Source: Haloarculaceae archaeon H-GB1-1
Lineage (GTDB): Archaea > Halobacteriota > Halobacteria > Halobacteriales > Haloarculaceae
DNA: 64,000 bases
Assembly: GCA_029688825.1 (NCBI GenBank)
Contig: JARUKX010000015.1
Coordinates: 16,216-80,215, forward strand
Direction: 5' to 3'
The notes under the pieces were generated by a model. It was given only the letters and a program-made list of their open reading frames with translations. It ran no database searches and was not told where the DNA came from. Position numbers and translations under genes: made by a program. Positions 15,641-24,512 of this stretch are shown piece after piece. Positions within the stretch are counted from its first letter, which is position 1. Every line of letters begins with the position of its first letter.

Positions 15641-18507
15641 CACTCATCACCTCCCACTTTCTCGATCTCGACGCGGACGTCGCTGTTCACTCCGGTCGGC
15701 CCCCAGAAGTTGGGGAAGAAGTGCAGGTGTTCGCCGCTGTCCTCGGGGTACTGCACCAACTGAGTCGGCTTCATGTACATCGGCACGAGGCTGTTGAAGT
15801 TGTTCCTGTCCGGGTACTGGAACTTCTCCCAGGCGAAGTAGTGCCGCGCGGTGCCCTCCTCGCCGGAGGGGTAGATCTTCGCCGACACTTCGATCTCGCC
15901 GACGTCGTTGTACACCTTGACGGTGTCGCCGTCGTCGATGCCGCGACGCTCGGCGTCGTCGGGATTGAGGTAGACGACGGGCTCACCGCGCTGCAGCCGG
16001 AGCATGTGCGTGTTGTCACGCCACGTCGAGTGGATGGACCACCGGCCGTGGGGCGTGTTGTACCGGAGCGGGTAGTCGGTGCTGTCCTGTTCGTCGACCG
16101 CGGACTTGTGCGTCGGCAGTTCCTCGCCGAGGTCGAGGAACCAGTCGTGGTCGATGTAGTACTGCTGGCGGCCGGTGAGCGTCGGCCACGGCTCCTTGTC
16201 CTGCACGAAGTCCTTCCACGGCGTGTACGCCTCGCCGTCTTCGATGTCGGAGGTCCAGTGGTCGCCGGCGGCCTCGAACCGCTGGGGCTGGTCCTCGATG
16301 TCTGCGAAGGTGATCTGCTCGTCGCTGTCCGAGGGATTCGACTCCTCGGAGTGTTCGAGGATGAACTCCGCGGCGGCGCGGTCGTCCTCCAGCGCGCCCT
16401 CCTCGCCGGACAGCCAGTCGCGGACGTAGTCGTCGTAGATGGACTGGAGGTCGATCTCGCGGTCGAACTTCCGGTCCTGAATCGGCCCGACGCCGCGCTC
16501 GGTGGCGACCTCCTGGATCTTCTTCGCCAGCAGGCGGAAGATCTCCCAGTCGGTCTTCGACTCGCCGAGCGGTTCGACCGCGGGCGTGAATGGGTGCACG
16601 TAGCTGTGCATGTCCGTCATCGAGAGGTCGTGCTTCTCGTAGTGGCTCGCCGACGGGAGGACGATGTCGCTGTACAGCGCCGTCGAGTCCATCCGGAAGT
16701 TGATGTCGACGACGAGGTCGAGTTTCGGCCAGAGCGTCTCCTCGACGGCGATGTTGCCCTTGGCCTGATTGAAGTAGTTTCCGCGCCAGACGAACATCGT
16801 CGAGGGGTCGGGGCGCGTGCCGTCGTCGCGCTCCTCGGGGTAGAGGGGCATCCAGCCCTTCTCCAGGGATTCCTCGATGCGGTCGACGGTCTCCTGGTCG
16901 GCGTTGTCCATGATGCCGGCGTGGTAGTACGTCCAGAGCGTGGTCGGGACGCCACGAACTTTCCCGGTCGGGAAGGTGAGCTTCTTCCAGCCGTGGACGG
17001 TCCAGATCTTCTCCTGGCCGACGTAGTGGTCCAGTCCCGTCCCCTGCCGGCCGATGTGGCCGGTCAGCGTGACGAGCAGCTGGATCGCGCGGTTGCCGAG
17101 GTCGTTGTGGTACCAGTCGTTGATCCCCTTGCCGTGGATGATCTTCCCGCGGTCGGCCTTCGCGAACTCGCGGGCGATGCGCTGGTGGGTCTCCTCGCCG
17201 ACGCCCGTCTCCTCGTAGACGTACTCCGGCGTGTAGTTGGCCAGCTCCTCGTTCAGTCGGTTCCAGACCGACCGGACTGGGATACCCTCGACCTCGCGGT
17301 CCACGTCGAGTTGCGGGTCGAAGGGCAGTTCGATGCTCTTGCTGTCGTCGTACTTCGCCTCGCGGTCACCCAGCGCGCCTGGCGCGGCGCGGAGGGTCCC
17401 CGCGTCGTCGAGCATCACCTGCACCTTCGCGGGTTCCTCGAAGCCGCTGCCGTCGATGGCGTCGACGTCAGCGACGGTGAGGAACTTCCCGGTATCCTCG
17501 CGGGTCAACAGCGGCATGTCGGACTGCTCTTTCAGGTGGGCCTCGTCGTAGAGGCCCTCGTCGACGATGGTCCGGGCCATGCCCAGCGCGAGCGCGGGGT
17601 CGGTACCTGGGTCCGGGCCGATCCACTCGTCGGTGTGGATGGCCGTCTGGGAGTAGTCGCTGAAGACGCCGACGCGCTTCGTGCCGTTGTACCCCGCTTC
17701 CAGGAAGTACTTCGCGTCGGGGATGCGCGTGACGTTGATGTTCGACCCCCAAGCGATGATGTAGTCCGAGTTGTACCAGTCGGCGCTCTCGGCGTTGTCC
17801 GTCTGGTGGCCCCAGGTGATGGGTTGGCCCGGGGGCAGGTCGGAGTACCAGTCGTAGAAGCTGTGGGAGACGCCGCCGAGGAGGTTGATGAGCCGGGAGC
17901 CGCTGGCGAAGCTCACCGGGCTCATGGCCGGAATCGGCGTGAAGCCGCTGATGGCGTCGTAGCGACCCGCCTCGACCTCGTCGACGACGTGCTCGGCGAT
18001 CTCCGTCAGCGCCTCGTCCCAGCTGATCTGCTTCCACTTGCCCTCGCCCCGCTCGCCGGTCCGCTTGAGCGGGTGCAGGACGCGCTGGTCGGCGTTGACG
18101 TAGTCCGTGTAGCAGGCCCCCTTGTTGCAGCCCCGCGGATTGGGGTCCGGTAGGTCCTCGTCGAACTCCGGGTAGTCGGCGGCCTGCTCCTCACGCCAGA
18201 CCTGCCCGTTCTTCACGTAGACGTCCCACGAGCAACTGCCCGTGCAGTTGACGCTGTGGGTCGACCGGGAGATGGAGTCCCAGTCCCACTGCTCGCGGTA
18301 GAGGTCCTCCCACTCCCGGTAGGGGTAGTTCCCGATCGGGTCGTCGACGACCTTGAGGCCGTCCATGGCCCCGTCGTCGGCCGCACCGAGGCCCGTGACC
18401 CCCAGCACGGTCGCCATGCCGGCTCCCTTCAGGAAGTCCCGGCGGGCGACGTCCGCGTCGCTTTGCGCACGATTCGGTTCGTCTCTGCTGTCTGTAGATT
18501 CGCTCAT
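15640..18507 (-). CDS. narG: respiratory nitrate reductase alpha subunit, outward-facing (pNar) type
   Basis: A 955-residue molybdoenzyme reducing nitrate to nitrite. Residues 22-28 (RRDFLKG) plus a hydrophobic stretch form a Tat signal, so the catalytic side faces outwards. H84, C88, C92 and C127 form the FS0 cluster site (HSVNCTGSC, GCNKG). The DWYSDLPP block (219-226) carries the aspartate expected to ligate molybdenum in NarG enzymes, and WGHQTDNAESADWYNSDYI follows as in NarG. The start is the ATG overlapping the upstream small gene (ATGA), nine codons inside a longer frame. Selenate, chlorate and DMSO-type relatives share the fold. The residues and the operon (narH, narJ, Rieske, cytochrome b) favour nitrate. 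Confidence 0.93.
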   Translation of the reverse strand: MSESTDSRDEPNRAQSDADVARRDFLKGAGMATVLGVTGLGAADDGAMDGLKVVDDPIGNYPYREWEDLYREQWDWDSISRSTHSVNCTGSCSWDVYVKNGQVWREEQAADYPEFDEDLPDPNPRGCNKGACYTDYVNADQRVLHPLKRTGERGEGKWKQISWDEALTEIAEHVVDEVEAGRYDAISGFTPIPAMSPVSFASGSRLINLLGGVSHSFYDWYSDLPPGQPITWGHQTDNAESADWYNSDYIIAWGSNINVTRIPDAKYFLEAGYNGTKRVGVFSDYSQTAIHTDEWIGPDPGTDPALALGMARTIVDEGLYDEAHLKEQSDMPLLTREDTGKFLTVADVDAIDGSGFEEPAKVQVMLDDAGTLRAAPGALGDREAKYDDSKSIELPFDPQLDVDREVEGIPVRSVWNRLNEELANYTPEYVYEETGVGEETHQRIAREFAKADRGKIIHGKGINDWYHNDLGNRAIQLLVTLTGHIGRQGTGLDHYVGQEKIWTVHGWKKLTFPTGKVRGVPTTLWTYYHAGIMDNADQETVDRIEESLEKGWMPLYPEERDDGTRPDPSTMFVWRGNYFNQAKGNIAVEETLWPKLDLVVDINFRMDSTALYSDIVLPSASHYEKHDLSMTDMHSYVHPFTPAVEPLGESKTDWEIFRLLAKKIQEVATERGVGPIQDRKFDREIDLQSIYDDYVRDWLSGEEGALEDDRAAAEFILEHSEESNPSDSDEQITFADIEDQPQRFEAAGDHWTSDIEDGEAYTPWKDFVQDKEPWPTLTGRQQYYIDHDWFLDLGEELPTHKSAVDEQDSTDYPLRYNTPHGRWSIHSTWRDNTHMLRLQRGEPVVYLNPDDAERRGIDDGDTVKVYNDVGEIEVSAKIYPSGEEGTARHYFAWEKFQYPDRNNFNSLVPMYMKPTQLVQYPEDSGEHLHFFPNFWGPTGVNSDVRVEIEKVGGDE

Positions 18508-18686
18508 TGGTCGGTCTGGATGAAGACGGTACACGTTGCGAGCACGGCTCCGAGCAGTGCGAGTGCGATTCCCTCCGGCGTCCCGCCGCCGGCCTCCATG
18601 CCCGCCGCGACGAGCGCGACGCCGGCGAGCTTGCTGGCGTGGTCGACGCGGCGGTAGGTCGTGGCTGGCAGGGTCCGCTCAATCAT
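18504..18686 (-). CDS. small membrane protein of the nitrate operon
   Basis: A 60-residue protein with one long or two short hydrophobic helices ([17 protein letters not shown] and [20 protein letters not shown]) and a basic N terminus. It overlaps the cytochrome b gene by eight bases and the narG start by four, so it is translated in the operon. I recognise no family. It may stabilise the cytochrome b/Rieske module or tether NarGH. Confidence 0.75.
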   Translation of the reverse strand: MIERTLPATTYRRVDHASKLAGVALVAAGMEAGGGTPEGIALALLGAVLATCTVFIQTDQ

Positions 18687-20034
18687 CGGACGCCACCTCC
18701 TCGGCCGAGCGGTCGGCCCTGGCCGGGCGGTTCCCTCGAAGGACGAGGTACGTGACGGCGGCCGCCGCCAGCGGTCCCAGGAACACCGCCACGGTGAGCA
18801 GTGCGTTGATGGGGCCGGTCTCGGTCCCCAGCACCTTCGCGGCGATGTTGTTCATGCCAGCGATGGACGCGATCATGATGAACACGACGGCGGCGACGCC
18901 GACGGCCGTCTGCCAGGGCCGCTTCAGTGGGTTGGCGGTGAAGTGGATGGGGTCCTCGCGGAAGTCGACGAACGGCCACGCGAGGATGGCCGCGAACACG
19001 AGCGTCGGCAGGACGATGCCGCCGATGAACTCGGTGTTGACGTGGATGCCGGCGACGGTGAAGCTCATCCACGACGGGAGGAGCTTCAGGAAGCCGTAGA
19101 CCCACATCAGGAACCAGTCCGGCATGATGAGTTCCGGGGTTCCCGCGGGGTTGTTCGGCCCGTACTCGGCGACGTTGTGGACAGGCAGGAAGCCGGCCAG
19201 CGTCGAGAGCGTCGCCAGCGTCAGGAAGAACACCACGGCGCTGACCGCCGTCTGGTTCGGGAACGCGGGCAGGCCGATGACGCGACTGTCGTCATCGCTG
19301 TCGACGATGCCCCGCTGGGTGTCGACGTCGCCCTCCCGCTGAGCCTCGGTGTGCTTCTGGCGCATGAGGATGCCCATGTGGACCGCGATGAGCACCCCGA
19401 TGAGGACGGGGATGACCAGCACGTGCAGGAAGTACAGCCTGGGAATGGTCGCGCTGGACGGGAACTCACCCCCGAAGACCACTTTGGATACCACGCCCCC
19501 GAGTATCGGGATGGACTTCGCGAGGTTGTACCCGATGCCGGTCGCGGTGCTGGCGAACTCGTCGAACGGCAGCGCGTAACCGGTGTAGGCCGCCCCCATC
19601 GCCAGCGCCGCGAGGCCGGTCCCGACGACCCAGTTCAGCTCGCGCGGGTTGCGGTACGCCCCGGTGAAGAACACCCGGAGCATGTGCAACCCGATGGAGG
19701 CCACGAACAGGTGGGCCGCCCAGTGGTGGAGCCGGCGGATGAACATCCCGAACGGGATGTCGTAGGTGATGTGCAGGACGCTCACGAACGCTTCTGGCAT
19801 GTCCTCGCCCTGGAAGCGCTCGACGCTGCCCTCGTACGTGACGTCGCTCGTCGACGGCTCGAAGAACATCCCGAGGAACATCCCCGTCAGGACGAGCGTC
19901 AGGAAGCAAAACAGCGCGACCTCCCCGAGGAGGAACGAGTCCTCTGCGGGGAAGGCCTTGCCGAGCATGTCCCGGTCGTCGTCGAGGCTCAGTCGGTCCT
20001 CGACGAAGCCGACGATGCGGTCGACGCGGGACAT
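18679..20034 (-). CDS. narC: cytochrome b subunit of the nitrate electron-transfer module (NarC)
   Basis: A 451-residue membrane protein joining the cytochrome b6-like and subunit IV-like parts of bc-type complexes. Heme-ligand histidine pairs are visible in [11 protein letters not shown] with GLHMLRVFF, and in [35 protein letters not shown] replaces the PEW quinol-site motif of bc1 complexes. About ten TM helices. It oxidises quinol and passes electrons to the Rieske partner. ATG 20034 overlaps the Rieske stop by one base (TGATG); a GTG one codon earlier is possible. In Haloferax the homologous narB-narC pair precedes narGH. Confidence 0.9.
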   Translation of the reverse strand: MSRVDRIVGFVEDRLSLDDDRDMLGKAFPAEDSFLLGEVALFCFLTLVLTGMFLGMFFEPSTSDVTYEGSVERFQGEDMPEAFVSVLHITYDIPFGMFIRRLHHWAAHLFVASIGLHMLRVFFTGAYRNPRELNWVVGTGLAALAMGAAYTGYALPFDEFASTATGIGYNLAKSIPILGGVVSKVVFGGEFPSSATIPRLYFLHVLVIPVLIGVLIAVHMGILMRQKHTEAQREGDVDTQRGIVDSDDDSRVIGLPAFPNQTAVSAVVFFLTLATLSTLAGFLPVHNVAEYGPNNPAGTPELIMPDWFLMWVYGFLKLLPSWMSFTVAGIHVNTEFIGGIVLPTLVFAAILAWPFVDFREDPIHFTANPLKRPWQTAVGVAAVVFIMIASIAGMNNIAAKVLGTETGPINALLTVAVFLGPLAAAAVTYLVLRGNRPARADRSAEEVASDD

Positions 20035-20687
20035 CACTCACCCCCCGGGCCGATCGGCCCTTCGAAGTCTCCGGTCGCGATGAGTTCGCCCTCGCTCGTC
20101 AGCGTGAGCGGCAACTGGGGCAGCGGTCGCGGCGGCGGCCCGCCGACGACCTTCGCGCCTTTGGTCGGGTCGAACTTCCCGAAGTGACACGGGCACACGA
20201 GGGTACTGCCCTCCTCGTTGGAGACCATACACCCGGCGTGCGTGCACACCTTCGAGTACGCCGCGTAGCCCGAGACGGTGTGTGCGAGGTTCGTTCCGGC
20301 CCCGTACTTGCTCTCCTTGAAGCGGACGAGGATCGTCGGTGCCTGCTCGATGCCGGGCCGAGGTTCGGGGAACACCGTCGTTTGCTCGCCGAAATTCAGG
20401 CTGTTCTCGGTGATTCGGTTCCCGTCGCCGTCGACGAGGTTGATGCCGTCGCCGTAGACGGGACCCGTGTAGCTCCGCTCGAAGACCCTGGTCAGGCCGG
20501 CGAGCGGTGCCGCGAGGCTCCCGGCGGCGGTGAGTCCGCCGATGGTCGCCAGCATCTTCGCATAGTCCCGCCGCTCCATCTCGGCGCGCGCGTCGGTGTA
20601 GATGGATGGCTGGTACGCCCCGTCCCCATCACAGGTGTCGTGCGATCCACAACTGTCACAATGTCCGTCACAGTCGTCGTTGCTCAT
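20034..20687 (-). CDS. narB: Rieske iron-sulfur protein of the nitrate module (NarB)
   Basis: A 217-residue Rieske protein. The 2Fe-2S motifs are CTHAGC and CPCHFGKF (two Cys, two His). RRDY followed by a hydrophobic helix ([18 protein letters not shown]) is a Tat-type anchor, placing the cluster outside. Before the anchor, the first 19 residues contain four cysteines, C-x3-C-x2-C-x5-C (residues 6-19), with several His and Asp residues, an unusual extra metal-binding-like segment facing the cytoplasm. It is cotranscribed with the cytochrome b gene and receives electrons from quinol. Confidence 0.9.
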   Translation of the reverse strand: MSNDDCDGHCDSCGSHDTCDGDGAYQPSIYTDARAEMERRDYAKMLATIGGLTAAGSLAAPLAGLTRVFERSYTGPVYGDGINLVDGDGNRITENSLNFGEQTTVFPEPRPGIEQAPTILVRFKESKYGAGTNLAHTVSGYAAYSKVCTHAGCMVSNEEGSTLVCPCHFGKFDPTKGAKVVGGPPPRPLPQLPLTLTSEGELIATGDFEGPIGPGGE

Positions 20688-20690
20688 GTC

Positions 20691-21263
20691 TCAGTGCCCC
20701 CGTTCCTCCACGACTTCGACGTGCGGGAGGAACCACGCGTAGTACGCGACGGTCGACCCGGCCAGCGAGAGGAACATCCCCGCAGCGTAGGTGCCGAAGT
20801 ACTGCGTCCGCGCCAGCGTCAGGTACTCGCCGGTGAACAGCGCGGCGAAGACGATGGCGAGGACGGTCAGTGCGCCCATGACGACGATGCCCTCGATGGC
20901 GTCCGTGGAGTCGTGGTACTCCGCCAGCCACCGGAAGTCGGTGGTGAACCACGACGCACCGCCGGGGTCGTCGCCGACGTTCGCGTCCGCCGGCTCGTCC
21001 GGGCGGACGGCGCGATTCATGAATCTGTGGACTGCCGTGAGCGCGCCCAGGAGCGCGAACAGCGCCACCCAGACGACGACGCCGACCTGGCTCGGCGAGA
21101 GCTTGTTCGGCGTGTCCACGATGCTCTGCAGTGGTCGCATCTCGGTCACGGACTGGTCGATCTCGATCTCCTCCGACGGCGGTTCGCCCTGGATGGCGAC
21201 GAACCACATCGGGAGCAAGACCAGCGCCACGACCGTGGCGATCACGAGCGTTTCCCGTCTCAT
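20691..21263 (-). CDS. narA: membrane protein heading the nitrate operon (NarA-like)
   Basis: A 190-residue protein with four TM helices: LVIATVVALVLLPMWFVAI, VGVVVWVALFALLGALTAV, GIVVMGALTVLAIVFAALF and YAAGMFLSLAGSTVAYYAW. An exported loop (QGEPPSEEIEIDQ) follows helix 1. It is the first gene after the regulated promoter and is separated from narB by three bases. The symbol is given by position, as the gene ahead of narB-narC in haloarchaeal nar operons. The biochemical role is not known. It may be a structural partner of the cytochrome b/Rieske pair. Confidence 0.7.
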   Translation of the reverse strand: MRRETLVIATVVALVLLPMWFVAIQGEPPSEEIEIDQSVTEMRPLQSIVDTPNKLSPSQVGVVVWVALFALLGALTAVHRFMNRAVRPDEPADANVGDDPGGASWFTTDFRWLAEYHDSTDAIEGIVVMGALTVLAIVFAALFTGEYLTLARTQYFGTYAAGMFLSLAGSTVAYYAWFLPHVEVVEERGH

Positions 21264-21408
21264 ATTTTGGTTGTCATGTGTCGTTCGGTAGCTCGATCGG
21301 CGGCTCGCAGGCCGCTCGCTGTCCCATCGTTACAGGGAAAACTGGACCGTCCACTCCGGTAGTTTGCCATCCAACAAACGGCGGGTCTTTAAGTACAACC
21401 GAACGTCA

Positions 21409-21490
21409 TTTTATAAGCCTGAGAACGACGACGGACGTGTTCGGCAATACGCTTTTTACGGGCGAGAGACGCTCTTGCCGAACATCTTCG
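21409..21490. promoter_or_regulatory. divergent nar promoter with two semi-palindromic sites
   Basis: On the minus strand TTATAAAA (21417-21409) is a TATA box for the nar operon. Upstream of it lies CGGACGTGTTCG (21432-21443). A second site, CGAACATCTTCG (21479-21490), lies about 40 bases before the regulator start. The sites also form a perfect 10-base inverted repeat, TGTTCGGCAA (21438-21447) with TTGCCGAACA (21474-21483). From memory, NarO of Haloferax acts at sites close to CGAACATGTTCG; these differ by two and one bases. A TTTTTAC stretch (21452-21458) between them could serve the regulator gene. Confidence 0.65.
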
Positions 21491-21530
21491 GAGCAACGCT
21501 CTCGGCTGTACCGTGAGCTAGTTCGGATCG

Positions 21531-22178
21531 ATGAGTACTGGGATTCGAGCGGCGGTAAAGTTCGACGGACTGGAGGGGTGTCCTGTCGCTACCGTGTCAC
21601 AAACGGGTGAGCGCGTCGACTCCATCTCCCGGGCCACGAACCCGAACGGCGACGGCATGGTCGCCGAGGAGTTCACAGTCGACCGCGAGACCACCATCGA
21701 CGCCGACGTCGAGGGCGATATGACCCGCGTGTTCAGTTACGAAGACGGCGACGTCTATCGGTTCACGCGCGAACTCGGGAACGGGTGCGTGTGCGACCAC
21801 GTCGAGAGCTACGACTGCTCGGTCCAGGACATCTACGCGGAGGACGGCGCACTCGTCGTGACGTTCTTCGCGGCCGACATCGAGACGCTCCGGGAGATCA
21901 TGCGCGATCTCCGAGACGAGTACGGGTCGCTCTCGATGCAGAGCCTCTCGCGGTCCGGTGAGACCGAGGGCGAACGTCCGGTCTTCGTCGACTGGTCGTC
22001 GCTCACGTCCAGACAGCACGAGATTCTCGAAACGGCCTACGAGATGGGCTATTTCGAGTACCCGAAGACGGCGAACGCCGGCGACGTCGCGGACGCGCTC
22101 GGTATCGCACGCTCGACGTTCGTCGAGCATCTTTCGACGGCCCAATCGAAGGTCCTCGGCAACGTCGTCGAAACCTGA
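21531..22178 (+). CDS. narO: NarO/DmsR-type Bat-like transcription activator
   Basis: A 215-residue regulator divergent from the nar operon. Cysteines 17, 86, 88 and 96 give the pattern C-xn-C-x-C-x7-C, reported (from memory) for NarO and DmsR, where it probably senses oxygen or redox state. The C-terminal 55 residues are the bacterio-opsin-activator HTH: LTSRQHEILETAYEMGYFEYP, shown in parts as SRQHEILETAYEMGYF and ADALGIARSTFVEHLSTAQ. Under low oxygen it would activate nar transcription through the semi-palindromic sites upstream. The chosen ATG keeps Cys17. Whether nitrate or DMSO genes are the target is set here by the adjacent nar genes. Confidence 0.87.
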   Translation: MSTGIRAAVKFDGLEGCPVATVSQTGERVDSISRATNPNGDGMVAEEFTVDRETTIDADVEGDMTRVFSYEDGDVYRFTRELGNGCVCDHVESYDCSVQDIYAEDGALVVTFFAADIETLREIMRDLRDEYGSLSMQSLSRSGETEGERPVFVDWSSLTSRQHEILETAYEMGYFEYPKTANAGDVADALGIARSTFVEHLSTAQSKVLGNVVET

Positions 22179-22252
22179 CCGTCAAGACCCACAGAACGAG
22201 GGCTGGCGTTATTCCACGTCGGCGACGCTCTGTGTGTCTGTGTCACACTCTC

Positions 22253-22396
22253 ATGACGACCCGCTTCACGTTCGATTGCCCCCACTGTCAGGCCACGACT
22301 ATCGTCGACGAGGGGATGCGGGACCTCCTCCTCGAAGACGGGTGCATCCTCTGTGAGACCACGGTTTCGATGGCGGCGTTCGACCGGACGACGTGA
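22253..22396 (+). CDS. 47-residue zinc-ribbon miniprotein
   Basis: A short protein starting MTTRFTFDCPHCQ and ending FDRTT. Two Cys pairs, CPHC and CILC (as C-x2-C), are spaced by about 20 residues, which is a complete zinc ribbon. Haloarchaea encode many such small zinc-ribbon proteins of unknown role. It begins about 75 bases after the regulator and may be its own unit. Its 3' end lies next to the truncated aldehyde dehydrogenase on the other strand. Confidence 0.7.
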   Translation: MTTRFTFDCPHCQATTIVDEGMRDLLLEDGCILCETTVSMAAFDRTT

Positions 22397-22411
22397 GGAG
22401 CGGCATCGCCT

Positions 22412-22726
22412 CGACTCCGAGATCGGTTTTCCGTTGTCGAGCGTCTCCAGTCGCGCGAGTTCGTCGGTGTGTGCTTCGATTGCGTCTGCGACGTCGGTGA
22501 GCACTCGCTGCCGACGGGCCGCCGAGTAGCTGGACCAGGTATCGTCGAACGCTGACCACGCCACGTCGACTGCACGATTCACGTCCGCCGCTGTTCCGCG
22601 AGTCACGGACGCGAGCGTCGCTCCCGTCGTCGGGTTCATGGTCTCGAGCGCGCCTCCCTGCTCGGCCACGACGAACTCGCCGCCGACGTAGAGGGACGTA
22701 TTCTGGAGGACCACCTCAGATGCCAC
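22412..22726 (-). pseudogene. aldehyde dehydrogenase, N-terminal fragment
   Basis: The first 105 residues read as an aldehyde dehydrogenase N terminus: YVGGEFVVAEQGGALETMNP, then VNRAVDVAWSAFDDTWSSYS, RRQRVLTDVADAIEAHTDEL and LETLDNGKPISES. After that block the homology stops. The frame runs on antisense to the zinc-ribbon gene, so the catalytic Cys and Glu domains are missing (about 80 percent of the protein). It is a deletion remnant, not a functional enzyme. The junction near 22400 marks a past rearrangement. Confidence 0.75.
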
Positions 22727-22971
22727 GTCTTCGTGACGAGTCTGGCGTCCGGAGCGGTGCGGGCTGTCGATTCAGTGGAGTCGTCCATGCACCGTAAGCG
22801 GCACCACCCGAACAGAAAATCGATCGCGGGGAGTTTCAGGAATCGTGGCACAAAATCGAAACTATTGGGAAATCATGGATATGTCCGTGCATATCCGTCT
22901 AAACCACGCCACGGTACGTCGATGATGCGCACTCGAAAGCGTCCGAGAGGGGAGAAAACAGCGAGTGTCGG
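22727..22971. other. intergenic region upstream of the fragment and after the proteasome genes
   Basis: A 245-base AT-richer stretch between the 5' end of the aldehyde dehydrogenase fragment and the stop of psmB. It contains the former promoter of the fragment (GAAACTATTGGGAAATCATGG around 22857-22877, shown as AACTATTGGG). No gene seen. Confidence 0.3.
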
Positions 22972-23652
22972 CTACAGAACGTCGTCGAAGTCCTTGTAGC
23001 CCTGGATATCGACGCCGTCGGCCGTGACCTCGGCGATGTACACGCCGTTGCCCGAGCCCGTGTCGCGCTCGACTGCGCTCTTGACGGCCCGCGCAGCCAG
23101 CGTCCGGGCCTCGTCCATCGAAAGTCCCTCCTCCCACTCGGCTTCGAGCGCGCCGTGTGCGAGGGCCATCCCGCTGCCGGTGACGGTGTAGTCGTCTTCC
23201 ATGACGCCGCCTGCGGGGTCGATACTGTAGACGTGCGACCCCTCCTCGTCGACGCCACCGAGGATGGGGTTGATGGCGAAGAACGGGCCGCCGCGGGCGA
23301 AATTCCCGGCGAGCGTCGCCAGTGCAGGGATGTTCATGGTCTCGCCGCGACGGGTCTCGTAGAGCTGTGCTTCTGCCCGGAGCGAGCGGATGAACGACTG
23401 GGCACCGCCGACCGATCCGACGAGCGTCAGGGCGGCGGTCGGGTGGATCTGCTCGACCTTCTGGACGTTCTTGTTCGAGACGAACCGGCCGCCGAGGCTG
23501 GCGCGCATGTCCGTCGCGATGACGACGCCGTCCTCGGCGGTGATGCCGACCGTCGTCGTCCCGGTCTTGTTCACGGCCTCGTCCTCGGCGTCGTAGTGGG
23601 CCTCCAGCGACCCCAGTTCGGGGTCGTAGGGAGCGTCGAGCGGCTCACTCAT
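22972..23652 (-). CDS. psmB: proteasome beta subunit (20S)
   Basis: A 226-residue precursor of the catalytic 20S proteasome subunit. The propeptide ends at NKTG and cleavage before T32 (TTTVGITAEDGVVIATD) exposes the nucleophilic threonine. K64-type lysine and aspartate residues of the Ntn-hydrolase site lie in VVIATDMRASLGG and FVSNKNVQKVEQI. The start at MSEPLDAPYD overlaps psmA by eight bases, so the alpha and beta subunits are co-translated. It degrades proteins in the barrel formed with PsmA. Confidence 0.95.
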   Translation of the reverse strand: MSEPLDAPYDPELGSLEAHYDAEDEAVNKTGTTTVGITAEDGVVIATDMRASLGGRFVSNKNVQKVEQIHPTAALTLVGSVGGAQSFIRSLRAEAQLYETRRGETMNIPALATLAGNFARGGPFFAINPILGGVDEEGSHVYSIDPAGGVMEDDYTVTGSGMALAHGALEAEWEEGLSMDEARTLAARAVKSAVERDTGSGNGVYIAEVTADGVDIQGYKDFDDVL

Positions 23653-24388
23653 CGGTCTCCTCCTCGTCGATCTCGGCGACGTGCCGCTCGCGTTCCTCTT
23701 TCGGTACCGAGCGGTACTGGCCGCTCTCGACGTCGACGGTGGCGACGTCGACGTCGTCGGCCGTAATCGGGTCGTCCGAAACGGACGCGAGCGCTCGAAT
23801 CGCGAGGTCGACGCCGCCGTCGAGGTCCAGTTCCTCGCGGTAGTGCTCTTCGAGGTAGGACTGGATGTCCCCGCGCTTGCCGCCGATGGCGACCGCTTGC
23901 CACTCGTAGGGCGTCCCCGAGGGGTCGGTCTCGAACAGGCGCGGCTGCCCGTCTTCGTCCACGCCGCCGACGAGCAGCGCGACGCCGAACGGTCGCGCAC
24001 CCCCGGTCTGCGTGTACTCCTGGATGTGGTCGGTAACGGCCTTCGTCAGCGTCTCGACGCTGACCGGCTGGTCGTAGCGGAGGTGTTCGACCTGCGCACG
24101 CTGGCGGGCGACGTCGATGAGCTTGCGGGCGTCGGCGACGTGCCCGGCGCTCGCGATGCCGACGTGTCCGTCGGCTTTGTGGATCTTCTCGACGGAGTCG
24201 CGCTCCATCAGCGGCGAGCGGACCGACCGACTCGCCGCGAAGACGACGCCGTCCGGGGTTCGAACGCCGACGCTCGCGGTCCCGCGCTTGACCGCTTCGC
24301 GCGCGTACTCCACCTGGTAGAGGCGACCGTCCGGAGAGAAGATGGTAATTCCCCGGTCGTAGGCCTGCTGCTGTGAGTTGCCTTGCAT
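23645..24388 (-). CDS. psmA: proteasome alpha subunit (20S)
   Basis: A 247-residue outer-ring subunit. The N-terminal gate helix YDRGITIFSPDGRLYQVEYA is the family hallmark. RPFGVALLVGGVDEDG and GTPYEWQAVAIGGKRG follow in the expected places. The acidic C-terminal tail (EIDEEETDE) is typical of haloarchaea. First gene of the psmA-psmB pair, with its own promoter close upstream. Confidence 0.95.
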   Translation of the reverse strand: MQGNSQQQAYDRGITIFSPDGRLYQVEYAREAVKRGTASVGVRTPDGVVFAASRSVRSPLMERDSVEKIHKADGHVGIASAGHVADARKLIDVARQRAQVEHLRYDQPVSVETLTKAVTDHIQEYTQTGGARPFGVALLVGGVDEDGQPRLFETDPSGTPYEWQAVAIGGKRGDIQSYLEEHYREELDLDGGVDLAIRALASVSDDPITADDVDVATVDVESGQYRSVPKEERERHVAEIDEEETDE

Positions 24389-24423
24389 TGTGTTCGTGTA
24401 TCCTTCACCTGGGGTTAGCGTCT

Positions 24424-24435
24424 GTCACTTATATA
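24424..24435 (-). promoter_or_regulatory. psmA promoter TATA box
   Basis: Minus strand reads GGTATATAAGTG. The TATATAAG core lies about 40 bases before the psmA start codon at 24388, giving a short leader of roughly 12-16 bases. Confidence 0.6.
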
Positions 24436-24512
24436 CCTTCTGCCACCACGAACTAACAAACTGGAGATTTAGACCAGAATAGACTAACTACGAACGCGCC
24501 GATATGGAGACG

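Noticed and set aside
15721..18153. 810-residue plus-strand frame
   Set aside because: It is antisense to narG and is an effect of high-GC codon use.
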